64,000 nt of DNA, from contig NZ_WNNK01000003.1 in NCBI RefSeq assembly GCF_009724245.1, positions 124,001 to 188,000 of the forward strand, in the 5' to 3' direction. The translations under genes were made by a program, and so were the position numbers. Within the stretch, counting starts at the first letter, position 1; every line of letters begins with the position of its first letter. The stretch comes from Pseudomonas spelaei (GTDB lineage Bacteria; Pseudomonadota; Gammaproteobacteria; Pseudomonadales; Pseudomonadaceae). This document shows, one piece after another, positions 54,467 through 63,598 of the stretch. Below the pieces are notes generated by a model. The model did no database searches and was not told the origin of the DNA. It saw only the letters and a list, made by a program, of their open reading frames with translations.

Positions 54467-54654
54467 TGAATCGCCCCGGATTTCGTAGACACCTCTTTGC
54501 CTTAAACTGAGGCCAATCAGGAGGTGCCATGAGCAACCCACGTTATCCCGAAGAATTCAAAATCCAAGCGGTCAATCAAGTTAACCGCAGCTACTCGACC
54601 GCAATTGCTACCGTTAGCAGACTGGTTCCCGGAATTACCGTTGACGTAAGATAA
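54467..54654 (+). mobile_element. IS3-family remnant with truncated OrfA
   Basis: TGAATCGCCCCGGATTTCG at 54467 looks like an IS3-family terminal sequence. The ATG at 54529 (after CAGGAGGT) opens MSNPRYPEEFKIQAVNQVN, the start of an OrfA transposase. It ends at TAA 54652 after 41 codons, and no OrfB follows. So only the left end of an IS is left, directly before the AraC-type regulator gene. Confidence 0.75.
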
Positions 54655-54680
54655 GTGCTTCGGATTAAGGAGAGTGATGG

Positions 54681-55457
54681 ATGAACGCTACGCCCCCCCA
54701 ACCATTCTCTCTGGCTCTGCGCTCCTATTCTGGTCAGGTCGAGCTTCACGAACACGACTTTCATCAAATAGTCCTGCCCCAGTCCGGTTGTATGGAGATT
54801 GAGGTCGACGGACGCGGTGGCAAGGTCGATGCGAGCCAGGGCGTGGTGATCGCCTCCGGGGCCCGGCATACATTCCTGGCCAACACCCATAACAGTTTCC
54901 TGGTGCTGGACGTATTGACTCAGTGTGCCGATGGGCACAAAAGCACCGGACAGTTACTTGACCCTCTCTATGACAAACGTTTTTTTGCGGTCAGGCCCGA
55001 TATCCGTCATTTGCTCGATTACGCAAGCAGCAATGGACCACGGTTGATCAGTTCGCCCACGATGGCTGAGTCATGGAGCCGGCTGTTGCTGGGTTCTTTA
55101 TTGCAGCCAGAGGTTGCACCGAACGATCCCGGGCAGTTTATCCTCGCCAGGGCATTGGCCTACATCGAACAACATCTGAGTACGCCCATGACGGTGCATG
55201 ACATTGCCCGTAATGCGGGCACCAGCGAGCGGCGCTTGTATGTCCTGTTCGGGCGGCACCTGAAAATCACCCCGTTTACCCATATAGCGACCTTGCGCCT
55301 GAATCTGGCCATCGACCTGTTGCACCAGACCGCTCTGTCGATCACTGATATTGCGCATCGCGCCGGTTACGCCGACCAAAGTGCACTGAGCCATGCCCTG
55401 AAGAAAGCCCGCAACCTGACCCCTGCCTCGGTGCGCAAGCAAGCGCGCGACCACTAA
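54681..55457 (+). CDS. AraC-family transcriptional regulator
   Basis: 258 residues. The N-terminal half is a cupin-type sensor domain (ELHEHDFHQIVLP, GVVIASGARHTFLA), and the C-terminal 100 residues have the two helix-turn-helix motifs of AraC (MTVHDIARNAGTSERRLY, then ITDIAHRAGYADQSALSHAL). It lies 100 bp upstream of, and on the same strand as, the DMT transporter gene, a common pairing for a local activator and efflux pump. The ligand is unknown. An IS remnant abuts its start. Confidence 0.92.
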   Translation: MNATPPQPFSLALRSYSGQVELHEHDFHQIVLPQSGCMEIEVDGRGGKVDASQGVVIASGARHTFLANTHNSFLVLDVLTQCADGHKSTGQLLDPLYDKRFFAVRPDIRHLLDYASSNGPRLISSPTMAESWSRLLLGSLLQPEVAPNDPGQFILARALAYIEQHLSTPMTVHDIARNAGTSERRLYVLFGRHLKITPFTHIATLRLNLAIDLLHQTALSITDIAHRAGYADQSALSHALKKARNLTPASVRKQARDH

Positions 55458-55557
55458 AAGCAGCAGACTTGAACAATTTTTTAGCGGGCTTGATCAATAC
55501 GTCCTCGCGCAACCTTTCTATTGTCCTCGCATCAGGATTATCCGCAGACGGGCTTGC

Positions 55558-56463
55558 ATGAACACGACTAACGCATCCATCGCCATCACCAAAGGCGCCG
55601 CAGGTGCCACTCTGATTGGCGTGATTGCGGTGTTCCTGTGGGCGTGCCTGGCGCTACTGACCACCTTGACCGCCGGAATCCCGGCCTTTCAGTTGCTGGC
55701 ATCGAGTTTCGCCGTCGCGTTCGTGGCCAGTCTCTGCACGCTCGGCCTGCGTGGCGCTGGGGGGTTCAGCAGTTGGCGACAGCCCTGGTATGTATGGGCA
55801 ACGGGGTTCGCCGGCATCTTCATCTACCACTCGTTGTATTTCTTTGCCCTGAAGACCGCACCGGCGGCGGAGGCCAGCCTGATTGCCTACCTGTGGCCGC
55901 TATTGATCGTCCTGCTCTCAGGGTTTTCTACTGGCGAGTCGTTGCGCAAGCGCCAACTGCTGGGAGCCTTGCTCGGCCTGGTGGGGACAGCCTTCATTAT
56001 GCAACAGCGTGCCGAGGGTGAAAGCGTCGCCATGCCGCTCATCGGTTACGCCGCAGCCTTTGCCTGCGCGTGGGTCTGGTCGATCTATTCGGTGGTCAAC
56101 CGGCGTTTCAGCAATGTCCCAAGCAGCATCATCGGTGGCATTTGCGGCCTGGTCGCAGTGGCTGGGCTGCTCTGCCACCTGGCTTTTGAAACCACGGTGC
56201 GGCCGGACGCAGGCCAATGGGCAGCAATCATCGCCCTGGGGTTGGGCCCAGTGGGTCTGGCCTTCTTCGCCTGGGATCACGCGACCAAACACGGAAACCT
56301 GGCGATGCTTGGCGCCTTGTCTTACCTGGCGCCGCTGTTCTCCACCCTGCTGCTTATTGCCGTGGGGCAAAGCGATGCCAAGCCGACCCTGATAATTCCC
56401 GCAGGGCTGATCATCACGGGGGCTGTCATTGCCACTTCCCGGTCACGCAAGACCTCACAGTGA
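55558..56463 (+). CDS. DMT-superfamily (EamA) transporter
   Basis: 301 residues with ten predicted membrane helices and two EamA repeats (about 15-150 and 165-295). AAEASLIAYLWPLLIVLLSG and LFFAWDHATKHG-like GLAFFAWDHATK match the YddG type, which exports aromatic or other small amino acids. Substrate here is not shown. The AraC-type gene upstream is its likely regulator. Confidence 0.88.
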   Translation: MNTTNASIAITKGAAGATLIGVIAVFLWACLALLTTLTAGIPAFQLLASSFAVAFVASLCTLGLRGAGGFSSWRQPWYVWATGFAGIFIYHSLYFFALKTAPAAEASLIAYLWPLLIVLLSGFSTGESLRKRQLLGALLGLVGTAFIMQQRAEGESVAMPLIGYAAAFACAWVWSIYSVVNRRFSNVPSSIIGGICGLVAVAGLLCHLAFETTVRPDAGQWAAIIALGLGPVGLAFFAWDHATKHGNLAMLGALSYLAPLFSTLLLIAVGQSDAKPTLIIPAGLIITGAVIATSRSRKTSQ

Positions 56464-56948
56464 TATCGACCAATTAAGGAGACAGGCAAATGGATTTGAT
56501 CGCTTCGCAGGGAACCATGCGGATCGAAAGCAGTTGCTGGAGAGCCGACGCACTGAGGGCATCATGCCTTGCATTCAGATTCATGAAGCGCTATTGGTTA
56601 CTTTTGAGGGGGCTGACAGGGCAACAGTGGCTCTTTCACGGACATGATTGAGGGTTGTTGTTTGCGCGGTGGTGTTACTACTCTCGCCTATTGTCTGGAG
56701 AGGCGCCGTTCGCCGTGTAGCACTAGCTAACACGATTCGAGGGTGAAGCACTCCAATGATAGGGAGTAGAAACTCCCCGATCTCGCTCGCCCGCTGCGCC
56801 GCCACTGTCCCCAGGACTCCCGCCGGCCCGCGCCTGATGCAACGCCTGGAAGCCGCCGACCTGCCGGCAGCCATCCAGCGCGTGATGACTGGTGAATGGA
56901 GCCGGGTCAAATCCGGCCAATGAATCCTTGTTTTGAAGAGCCTTTGCC
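56464..56948. other. Intergenic region with possible gene remnants
   Basis: 485 bp without an intact gene. A plus-strand frame at about 56490-56648 (53 residues, AAGGAG ribosome site) and a second short frame ending at TGA 56921-56923 (LMQRLEAADLPAAIQRVMTG) look like remnants. The second resembles the C-terminal tail of a protein I cannot name. The gene that follows, a gamma-glutamyltransferase, starts at 56949. Confidence 0.4.
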
Positions 56949-58559
56949 ATGTTGAAATTTTCTGCCCATGAATACCCCTATCCCTCCCAGCGCCAGAGTG
57001 TGTTTGCCCGCCGTGGCATGGTCGCGGCATCACAACCCTTGGCCGCCCAGGCGGGCATCGAGATCATGCAACAGGGTGGCAACGCGATCGACGCCGCCAT
57101 TGCCACAGCGGCGGCGCTGACGGTGGTCGAGCCCACCGGCTGCGGCCTGGGGGGCGACGCGTTTGCATTGGTCTGGAGCAAGGGCCAGTTACACGGGCTT
57201 AACGGCAACGGCCATGCGCCGGCGACGGTGTCGATCAAGGCGGTCAAGGACGCCGGCCATGAGCAGATGCCGCTGTATGGCTGGACCCCGGTGACGGTGC
57301 CGGGCTGCCCGTCGGCGTGGGCCGAGTTGTCGCAACGCTTTGGCAAGCTGCCGTTTGCCGAACTGTTGCAGCCGGCCATCAGCCTGGCGCGGGACGGTTT
57401 TCCGCTGTCGCCGGTGATTGCCCATCTATGGCAGGTCGCCCTGGACAAGTTCACGCCCCATCGCGACCCTGTGCTGGAGGCGTGGTTCGAGACCTTCCTG
57501 ATCGACGGCCGGGCACCACAGGCCGGGGAGCTTTTCCGCAACCCGGCCCAGGCCCGAACCCTTGAAGAGCTGGCTGCGACCCGCTGCGAAAGCCTGTATC
57601 GCGGTGCCCTGGCCGAGCGCCTGGATGCCCATTCCCGGGCCACCGGCGGCTACCTGCGGGCCACCGACCTCAGCGGCTACCGTGCACAGTGGGTGGAGCC
57701 GATCCACATCAATTATCGAGGCGTCGACGTCTGGGAAATCCCGCCGAGCGGGCAGGGCCTGGTAGCGCTGATGGCCCTGAAGATTCTGGAAGGGTTCAGC
57801 TTCGATCACCGTGACAGCCCGCAGACCTGGCATCGCCAACTGGAGGCGATGAAACTGGCCTACAGCGATGGCCTGCACTACATCACCGACCCGCGGCACA
57901 TGCGCGTGGCGGTGGCCGATTTGCTCAGCGATGACTACAGCACCCGGCGGCGCAGCCAGATCGACGAACAGGCCCAGCTACCCAAGCCCGGCGACCCCCA
58001 TGCCAGCGGTACCGTGTACCTGGCCACCGCGGACGCGGAAGGCAACATGGTCTCGTTCATCCAGAGCAACTACCACGGCTTCGGCTCCGGTGTGGTACTG
58101 CCCGACAGCGGCATCGCCCTGCAAAACCGCGGGCAGGAGTTCAGCCTTGACCCGGCCCACGCCAACTGCCTGGCGCCCGGTAAAAAAACCTTCCACACCA
58201 TCATCCCCGGCTTCCTCACCCAGAATGGCCAGGCCCTCGGCCCGTTCGGCGTGATGGGCGGGTACATGCAGCCCCAAGGCCACGTGCAGATGGTGATGAA
58301 CCTGGTGGATTTCGGCCTCAACCCCCAGGCGGCGCTTGATGCACCGCGTTGGCAATGGCTGGGGGGCATGAAGGTCGGCATTGAGCACGGCGCACCCCGG
58401 GACCTGGCCAATGCCTTGGCCCGGCGCGGGCACCAGGTGCAGATTGCCAGCGACCTGACGGGCTTCGGGCGCGGGCAGATCATCTTGCGGGACCCGGTCA
58501 GCGGCGTGCTGTGTGGCGGTACCGAGCCCCGGACGGATTCGCATATTGCGCTCTGGTAA
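56949..58559 (+). CDS. Gamma-glutamyltransferase family protein (YwrD-like)
   Basis: 536 residues without signal peptide. The Ntn-hydrolase core starts at T355 (SGTVYLATADAEGN), where autocleavage would free the nucleophile; E. coli GGT has Thr in the equivalent TTHYSVVD. The N-terminal FARRGMVAASQPLAAQAG and GGNAIDAAIATAAALTVVEP, and C-terminal GVMGGYMQPQGHVQM, are family hallmarks. It hydrolyses or transfers gamma-glutamyl groups, from glutathione or related amides. It is separated by 170 bp from a penicillin acylase gene; a joint role is not evident. Confidence 0.92.
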   Translation: MLKFSAHEYPYPSQRQSVFARRGMVAASQPLAAQAGIEIMQQGGNAIDAAIATAAALTVVEPTGCGLGGDAFALVWSKGQLHGLNGNGHAPATVSIKAVKDAGHEQMPLYGWTPVTVPGCPSAWAELSQRFGKLPFAELLQPAISLARDGFPLSPVIAHLWQVALDKFTPHRDPVLEAWFETFLIDGRAPQAGELFRNPAQARTLEELAATRCESLYRGALAERLDAHSRATGGYLRATDLSGYRAQWVEPIHINYRGVDVWEIPPSGQGLVALMALKILEGFSFDHRDSPQTWHRQLEAMKLAYSDGLHYITDPRHMRVAVADLLSDDYSTRRRSQIDEQAQLPKPGDPHASGTVYLATADAEGNMVSFIQSNYHGFGSGVVLPDSGIALQNRGQEFSLDPAHANCLAPGKKTFHTIIPGFLTQNGQALGPFGVMGGYMQPQGHVQMVMNLVDFGLNPQAALDAPRWQWLGGMKVGIEHGAPRDLANALARRGHQVQIASDLTGFGRGQIILRDPVSGVLCGGTEPRTDSHIALW

Positions 58560-58678
58560 TCCTGTCGTAATCGGAATTCGCTTCTATTCAGTACTCAAAC
58601 TGAATCGCTTGGTTGCGGAAAATAAACGTGAGTAACGAGAAAGAGGCTGACGGCTCTTGCTATAAAGCGATACTCATT

Positions 58679-58696
58679 ATCTAATTAATGTTAGAT
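58679..58696. promoter_or_regulatory. Inverted repeat upstream of acylase gene
   Basis: ATCTAA-ttaatg-TTAGAT, with perfect 6-bp arms, lies 34 bp before the acylase ATG in an AT-rich promoter area. It could be an operator or a small hairpin. Confidence 0.4.
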
Positions 58697-58729
58697 ATTA
58701 GTATCGAATAATAATAGCTAGAGGATTCT

Positions 58730-61156
58730 ATGAACTACCTCCTACCGTCACGATTCGCGCTGCGGCTTTCCACCGTTCTGTTTCTTGCGGTGCCCCTTGC
58801 TCAGGCTGCCGACGTCACGATCAAGCGCGACGCATACGGCACCCCTCACGTGTACGCGAGCGAGGTCTATGGTCTGTTCTACGGCTATGGCTACGCCATT
58901 GCACAAGATCGCTTGTATCAACTGGAAATTTCCAGGCTCAGTACCCAGGGGCAGGTGGCGGCAGTATTGGGTAAGGATTATGTGAGCTTTGATATTGGTA
59001 TTCGTAAAAACTATGCACCGGCCAATATCAAGGCACAGTTGGCGAAGCTACCCAAGGCGGATAAGGACATTCTTGAAGGGTATGCGCAGGGCATCAATAA
59101 ATGGCTGGATGAGATCGATAAAAACCCGCAAGCGTTGATGCCTAAACAGTTCATCGACAAGGGTTTCACCCCGCAGCGTTGGACCGCGTATGACGTGGCG
59201 ATGGTGTTTATCGGCTCGATGATCAACCGTTTTGGCGACTACAACACTGAGCTGCAAAACCAACAGATACTCGACGGGTTGATCCAGAAAAACGGACAGG
59301 CAAAGGGCAGGGCGATCTTCGAGAAACTGCTGGCCGTCGGCAACCCGGATGCGCCTACCACCATTGCCAAGGGCGAATGGCAACCCTCTCTGCGCAACGG
59401 CGCTTATGTGGCCCCCAAGGCTTCGATAGCGGCGCAGCGGTCACAGCCGTCGGTGGCAAAGAACCCGACCCAAGGCTGGGAAGCGCCGAAGGAGCGTGCC
59501 TTCAGCAACATCATCGTGTTGGGCGCGCAGAAGTCGAAGGACGCCAAGGCCATTCTCCTCAACGGCCCACAGTTCGGATTTTTTCAGCCGGCCTATACCT
59601 ATTCGATTGGTTTGCACGGTGCGGGTTATGACGCGGTCGGCAACAGTCCCTTCGGTTACCCGATGGTTGAGTTCGGTTACAACAAGGATATTGCGTGGGG
59701 CAGTACCTGGGGGGCTGGCGACAACGTCGATCTGTATCGCCTGGAACTGAACCCGGAAAACCCGCAAGAGTACCTTTATCAAGGGCACTACCGGCCCTTT
59801 GAAACGCGCACCGAAACGGTTGAGGTCAAAGGTGAAAAGAGCCAACTGATCACGGTCTATCGCAGTGTCCAGGGCGCGGTTGTCGAATATCAGCCAGAGG
59901 CTGGCGTTGCCTATGCCAAGCGGCGCGGCTGGGAAGGCGAAGAAGTTGCAACGCTGCTGAGCTGGAATAAAGTCAGTCAGGCAAAGAACCACGAGCAATG
60001 GGTCGATCAGGTTCAGCACTCTGCGATCAACGTCAATTGGTACTACGCCGACAACCAGGGCAATATCGGCTACGCCCTAGGCGGGCGGTATCCGGTGCGC
60101 GTGCAAGGCCACGACAATCGCTTGCCGGCGCCTGGCAACGGCGACTTCGAGTGGCAGGGTTTTATGCCCTTCACGACCAACCCACAGGTCTACAACCCCA
60201 AGAGCGGCTACATCGCCAACTGGAACAACCGTCCAGCCGAAGGCTTTCCAAACCCGGATCAGTGGTGGTACTCCTGGAACACCGCTGACCGTATCCAGAC
60301 GCTGTTTACCCGCGTGAATAGTCGCGCAACCTTCACCCCCGCCCAGGCCTGGAGCCTGATGATGGATGCCGGGTTCGAAGACCCTAATGCGCGATTCTTC
60401 GTGCCGCGCCTGGTCAAGGCCGCCGAGCACAGTGATCAGCCGAAGATCCGCGAGGCAGCAGCAATCCTGGCTCAATGGGATTATCAAGAACGCGATACCG
60501 ATGGCGACGGTCGCTACGACTCAGCGGCTACACCTGTCTTCCGTGCCTGGCTCAAGCATATGTTGGTGCTGTCGCTGGGCGATGTATTGCCCAAGGAACA
60601 GGCCGAACAGTTCCTCGAAACCGGCCACTTCAAACCGGGCAGCAGTTCGCCGGGCAGCCAGAATATCAACGTCGGCACCAAGGTCATGCATCAGGCGATG
60701 ATCGCCAGCGCAGCTGAAAAAGCCCAGGGTTTTGACATGTTCAAGGGCAAGGATATCGACGCGCTGATGCTCCAGGCATTGCAACTGAGTATCGATGAGC
60801 TGAGCGCGGAACAAGGCGCAGACGTTAAAGCCTGGCGCACAGGAATCGCACACACCACCTACGGCACGAAGAACTTCCTCGGTATTCCCCAGGCGGGCGA
60901 TGAACAACCGATGAGCAATCGACTGGCAATGAACCGTGGCACTGAAAACAATCTAACGGTGTTCACCACTGCCGGCGTTCAAGGCTTTGAGGTTGTTGCC
61001 CCCGGGCAATCGGGGTTTATCGCCCCGGACGGGACTCGGTCCAAACACTTCGATGATCAACTGGCGCTCTATGGCGATTTGAAGAACAAACGCACGTGGC
61101 TGAGCGATCAAGATGTGGACGCTCATACGGTCGAGAAAACACACCTCAGCTACTGA
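58730..61156 (+). CDS. pac: Penicillin G acylase-like Ntn hydrolase
   Basis: 808 residues. A signal peptide ends near PLAQA. The alpha chain starts VTIKRDAYGTPHVYA. After a spacer, autocleavage is expected before S259 (RAFSNIIVL), the beta-chain nucleophile. Beta-chain strings NGPQFGFFQPAYTY, GIGLHGAGYD-like SIGLHGAGYDAVGN, WGSTWGAGDNVD and GYIANWNNRP match E. coli penicillin G acylase, including the Asn of the oxyanion hole. It is periplasmic by signal peptide. Natural substrate could be phenylacetyl amides, which would fit the paa genes next door, or other N-acyl compounds. Confidence 0.9.
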   Translation: MNYLLPSRFALRLSTVLFLAVPLAQAADVTIKRDAYGTPHVYASEVYGLFYGYGYAIAQDRLYQLEISRLSTQGQVAAVLGKDYVSFDIGIRKNYAPANIKAQLAKLPKADKDILEGYAQGINKWLDEIDKNPQALMPKQFIDKGFTPQRWTAYDVAMVFIGSMINRFGDYNTELQNQQILDGLIQKNGQAKGRAIFEKLLAVGNPDAPTTIAKGEWQPSLRNGAYVAPKASIAAQRSQPSVAKNPTQGWEAPKERAFSNIIVLGAQKSKDAKAILLNGPQFGFFQPAYTYSIGLHGAGYDAVGNSPFGYPMVEFGYNKDIAWGSTWGAGDNVDLYRLELNPENPQEYLYQGHYRPFETRTETVEVKGEKSQLITVYRSVQGAVVEYQPEAGVAYAKRRGWEGEEVATLLSWNKVSQAKNHEQWVDQVQHSAINVNWYYADNQGNIGYALGGRYPVRVQGHDNRLPAPGNGDFEWQGFMPFTTNPQVYNPKSGYIANWNNRPAEGFPNPDQWWYSWNTADRIQTLFTRVNSRATFTPAQAWSLMMDAGFEDPNARFFVPRLVKAAEHSDQPKIREAAAILAQWDYQERDTDGDGRYDSAATPVFRAWLKHMLVLSLGDVLPKEQAEQFLETGHFKPGSSSPGSQNINVGTKVMHQAMIASAAEKAQGFDMFKGKDIDALMLQALQLSIDELSAEQGADVKAWRTGIAHTTYGTKNFLGIPQAGDEQPMSNRLAMNRGTENNLTVFTTAGVQGFEVVAPGQSGFIAPDGTRSKHFDDQLALYGDLKNKRTWLSDQDVDAHTVEKTHLSY

Positions 61157-61163
61157 CTCCACT

Positions 61164-61194
61164 TGCGCTTTCAGGGCTCAACCCTGAAAGCGCA
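61164..61194 (+). terminator. Perfect 13-bp hairpin after acylase gene
   Basis: TGCGCTTTCAGGG pairs with CCCTGAAAGCGCA around CTCAA, 8 bp after the acylase stop. It lacks a U-tract but is very stable, so it may end transcription of the acylase gene. Confidence 0.7.
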
Positions 61195-61260
61195 GCGACC
61201 AGACTGGAGCGAGGTCGGGGCTATTGAGCTGACACCTCGCTCAAGGCAGTGAAGATCAAT

Positions 61261-61370
61261 TGTGGGAGCTGTCGAGCCCCTGCGAGGCTGCGATGGCGGC
61301 GGCACAGCAAACATTGATGCCGCCTGATCCACCGCTATCGCAGCCTCGCTGGGGCTCGACAGCTCCCACA
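61261..61370. repeat. REP doublet (REPIN-like) inverted repeat
   Basis: A 39-bp arm starting TGTGGGAGCTGTCGAGCC at 61261-61299 and its near-perfect inverted copy at 61332-61370 (two mismatches) flank about 32 bp. TGTGGGAGC(T)G openings are typical of Pseudomonas REP sequences, and inverted pairs of this kind are REPINs. It lies between the convergent acylase and paaZ genes. It fills part of a 358-bp gap that has no gene. Confidence 0.85.
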
Positions 61371-61514
61371 AGGTGTTCGCTTCGCCGGTTAGATCTTCGT
61401 CCCTCGCCAGGCGATTGGTGTTTCAAAGACCTTGAAAGGGCTGACTTTAAAGCCGACAGGGCTTGGGCGGATAGCTGATTTCAGCCCGCCACCGCCACTG
61501 TCTTTTCTGGCCGT

Positions 61515-63572
61515 TTAGCTGTCGCGCTTCACCACCAACGTCAAAATGTCATAGCTGGCCACCAGTTCTCCCAACTGATTGGTCACTTCCACGTCCCACG
61601 CCACCACCCCTTGTCGTATGCCCTGAGGGCTCTTCTTGCCCTGATCAATCTTGCGCTTGCAGGTCAGTCGCGCCTGGATGGTGTCGCCAATCCCCACCGG
61701 ATTGATAAAGCGCAAGGTGTCCAGGCCATAGTTGGCCAGTACAGGCCCCGGTGCCGGGGATACAAACAGGCCCGCCGCTGCGGACAGTACGAAGTAACCA
61801 TGGGCAATTCGCTTGCCGAATTGCGACGCCTTGGCGGCGATGTCGTCGAAGTGCATGTAGAAGTGATCGCCAGACAGGCAGCCGAAGTTGACCAGGTCGG
61901 CCTCGGTAACGGTGCGGCGGTGGGTCAGCAGCGACTCGCCGATTTGCAGGTCCTCGAAGAACCGGCGGAACGGGTGCACATCGGTTTCAATGACCTTGGC
62001 ACCGCGCACGTATTCGCCGGTGACCGCTGCCAGCATGGTCGGCGAGCCTTGTACGGCAGCGCGTTGCAGATAGTGTTTAACCGCACGCAAGCCACCCAGT
62101 TCTTCACCGCCGCCGGAGCGGCCCGGGCCGCCGTGTTTGAGTTGTGGCAGTGGTGAGCCATGGCCGGTGGACTCGGCGGCGGATTCGCGGTCGAGCACCA
62201 GCAAACGGCCGTGCCAGGCGGCGGCAACGGGGATGGCCTTGGCGGCGATCTGCGGGTCTTTGGTGATCAGGCTGGCCACCAGGCTACCTTTGCCGCGTGC
62301 AGCCAGTGCCAGGGCTTCGTCTAGATCCTCATAGGCCATCAACGTGCTGACTGGGCCGAACGCTTCGATGTCGTGGGCGCCGCCCTCGGCATGCGGGTCG
62401 CGTGCTTGCAGCAACGTAGGGGCGAAGAAGGCGCCCTGGCTGACGTTTTCACCGCGAGGCTCGAAACCGTCGCGGGCACCGAACAGCAGGTCGCTGCTCT
62501 GTAACAGGCTTTCCAGGCGTTCGGCCACGTCTTTCTGTTGGTCGTGAGAGGCGAGGGCCCCCATGCGTACGCCCTCCACCGACGGGTCGCCCACCACGAC
62601 TTTTTTCAATCGATCCCGCAGACGAGCAGCGACCGCATCGATGTGTTTGGCCGGGACAATCGCACGACGAATGGCGGTGCATTTCTGCCCGGCCTTGGTG
62701 GTCATTTCTCGCGCGACTTCCTTGATGAACAGCTCAAACTCTTCATCGTCCGGTGTCACGTCCGGGGCGAGGATCGCGCAGTTGAGCGAGTCAGCCTCGG
62801 CGTTGAACGGCACCGAGTGGCGGATCAGGTTCGGGTTGACCCGCAGCTTGGCGGCGGTGTCGGCAGAACCGGTGAACGTCACCACGTCCTGGCCTTGCAG
62901 GCGGTCGAGCAAGTCACCGGTACTGCCGATGATCAACTGCAGGCTACCCGCCGGTAGAAGACCTGATTCGTCCATCAGGCGCACCACGGCCTCGGTCAGG
63001 TAGCTGGTGGCGCTGGCCGGCTTGACGATGCACGGCATGCCGGCCAGAAAGCTGGGGGCGAACTTCTCCAGCATGCCCCAGATCGGGAAGTTGAACGCAT
63101 TGATGTGCACCGCCACGCCGCCACGGGGCACCAGGATATGGGTGCCGGCGAAACGGCCCAGTTTGCTCAACGGCATCGCCGGGCCTTCATGGACGATATT
63201 GCCCGACGGCAGTTCCCGTGAGGCAAGGCTGGCGTAGGTGAACAGCGTGCTGTTGCCGCCTTCGATATCGATCCAACTGTCGGCGCGGGTAGCGCCGCTG
63301 TGGTGGGACAGGGCGTAGAGCTGTTCCTTGCGTTCGCTCAGGTACAAGGCGATGGCCTTGAGGCGCTGGGCCCTTTGCTGGAAGTCCAGGGCCATCAAAC
63401 CCGTGACGCCCTGGCGGCGCCCATGTTCGATGGCTTCAGCGAAGTCCGGACGTTCTTCGTGAGTGCGCGCCAGCTCATGGCCGTCGATGGCGCTGCGCAG
63501 CACCTGGGCACCGTGTTGGCCGATCCAGCGGCCGGCGATAAAACTTTGCAGGGTAGGGGCGTGAGGCATCAC
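61515..63572 (-). CDS. paaZ: Bifunctional oxepin-CoA hydrolase/aldehyde dehydrogenase PaaZ
   Basis: 685 residues, the PaaZ length. The N-terminal aldehyde dehydrogenase (about 1-520) has catalytic C298 (GQKCTAIRR) and Glu in FNAEADS. The C-terminal MaoC-type hydratase (about 535-670) has the Asp-His motif at D569-H574 (SGDHFYMHF). It opens the oxepin-CoA ring and oxidises the semialdehyde in phenylacetate breakdown. It lies 26 bp after the symporter gene on the same strand, and is convergent with the penicillin acylase gene. Confidence 0.96.
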   Translation of the reverse strand: MMPHAPTLQSFIAGRWIGQHGAQVLRSAIDGHELARTHEERPDFAEAIEHGRRQGVTGLMALDFQQRAQRLKAIALYLSERKEQLYALSHHSGATRADSWIDIEGGNSTLFTYASLASRELPSGNIVHEGPAMPLSKLGRFAGTHILVPRGGVAVHINAFNFPIWGMLEKFAPSFLAGMPCIVKPASATSYLTEAVVRLMDESGLLPAGSLQLIIGSTGDLLDRLQGQDVVTFTGSADTAAKLRVNPNLIRHSVPFNAEADSLNCAILAPDVTPDDEEFELFIKEVAREMTTKAGQKCTAIRRAIVPAKHIDAVAARLRDRLKKVVVGDPSVEGVRMGALASHDQQKDVAERLESLLQSSDLLFGARDGFEPRGENVSQGAFFAPTLLQARDPHAEGGAHDIEAFGPVSTLMAYEDLDEALALAARGKGSLVASLITKDPQIAAKAIPVAAAWHGRLLVLDRESAAESTGHGSPLPQLKHGGPGRSGGGEELGGLRAVKHYLQRAAVQGSPTMLAAVTGEYVRGAKVIETDVHPFRRFFEDLQIGESLLTHRRTVTEADLVNFGCLSGDHFYMHFDDIAAKASQFGKRIAHGYFVLSAAAGLFVSPAPGPVLANYGLDTLRFINPVGIGDTIQARLTCKRKIDQGKKSPQGIRQGVVAWDVEVTNQLGELVASYDILTLVVKRDS

Positions 63573-63598
63573 GATTCCTCCGGGTTGGGTAAAGAGCG

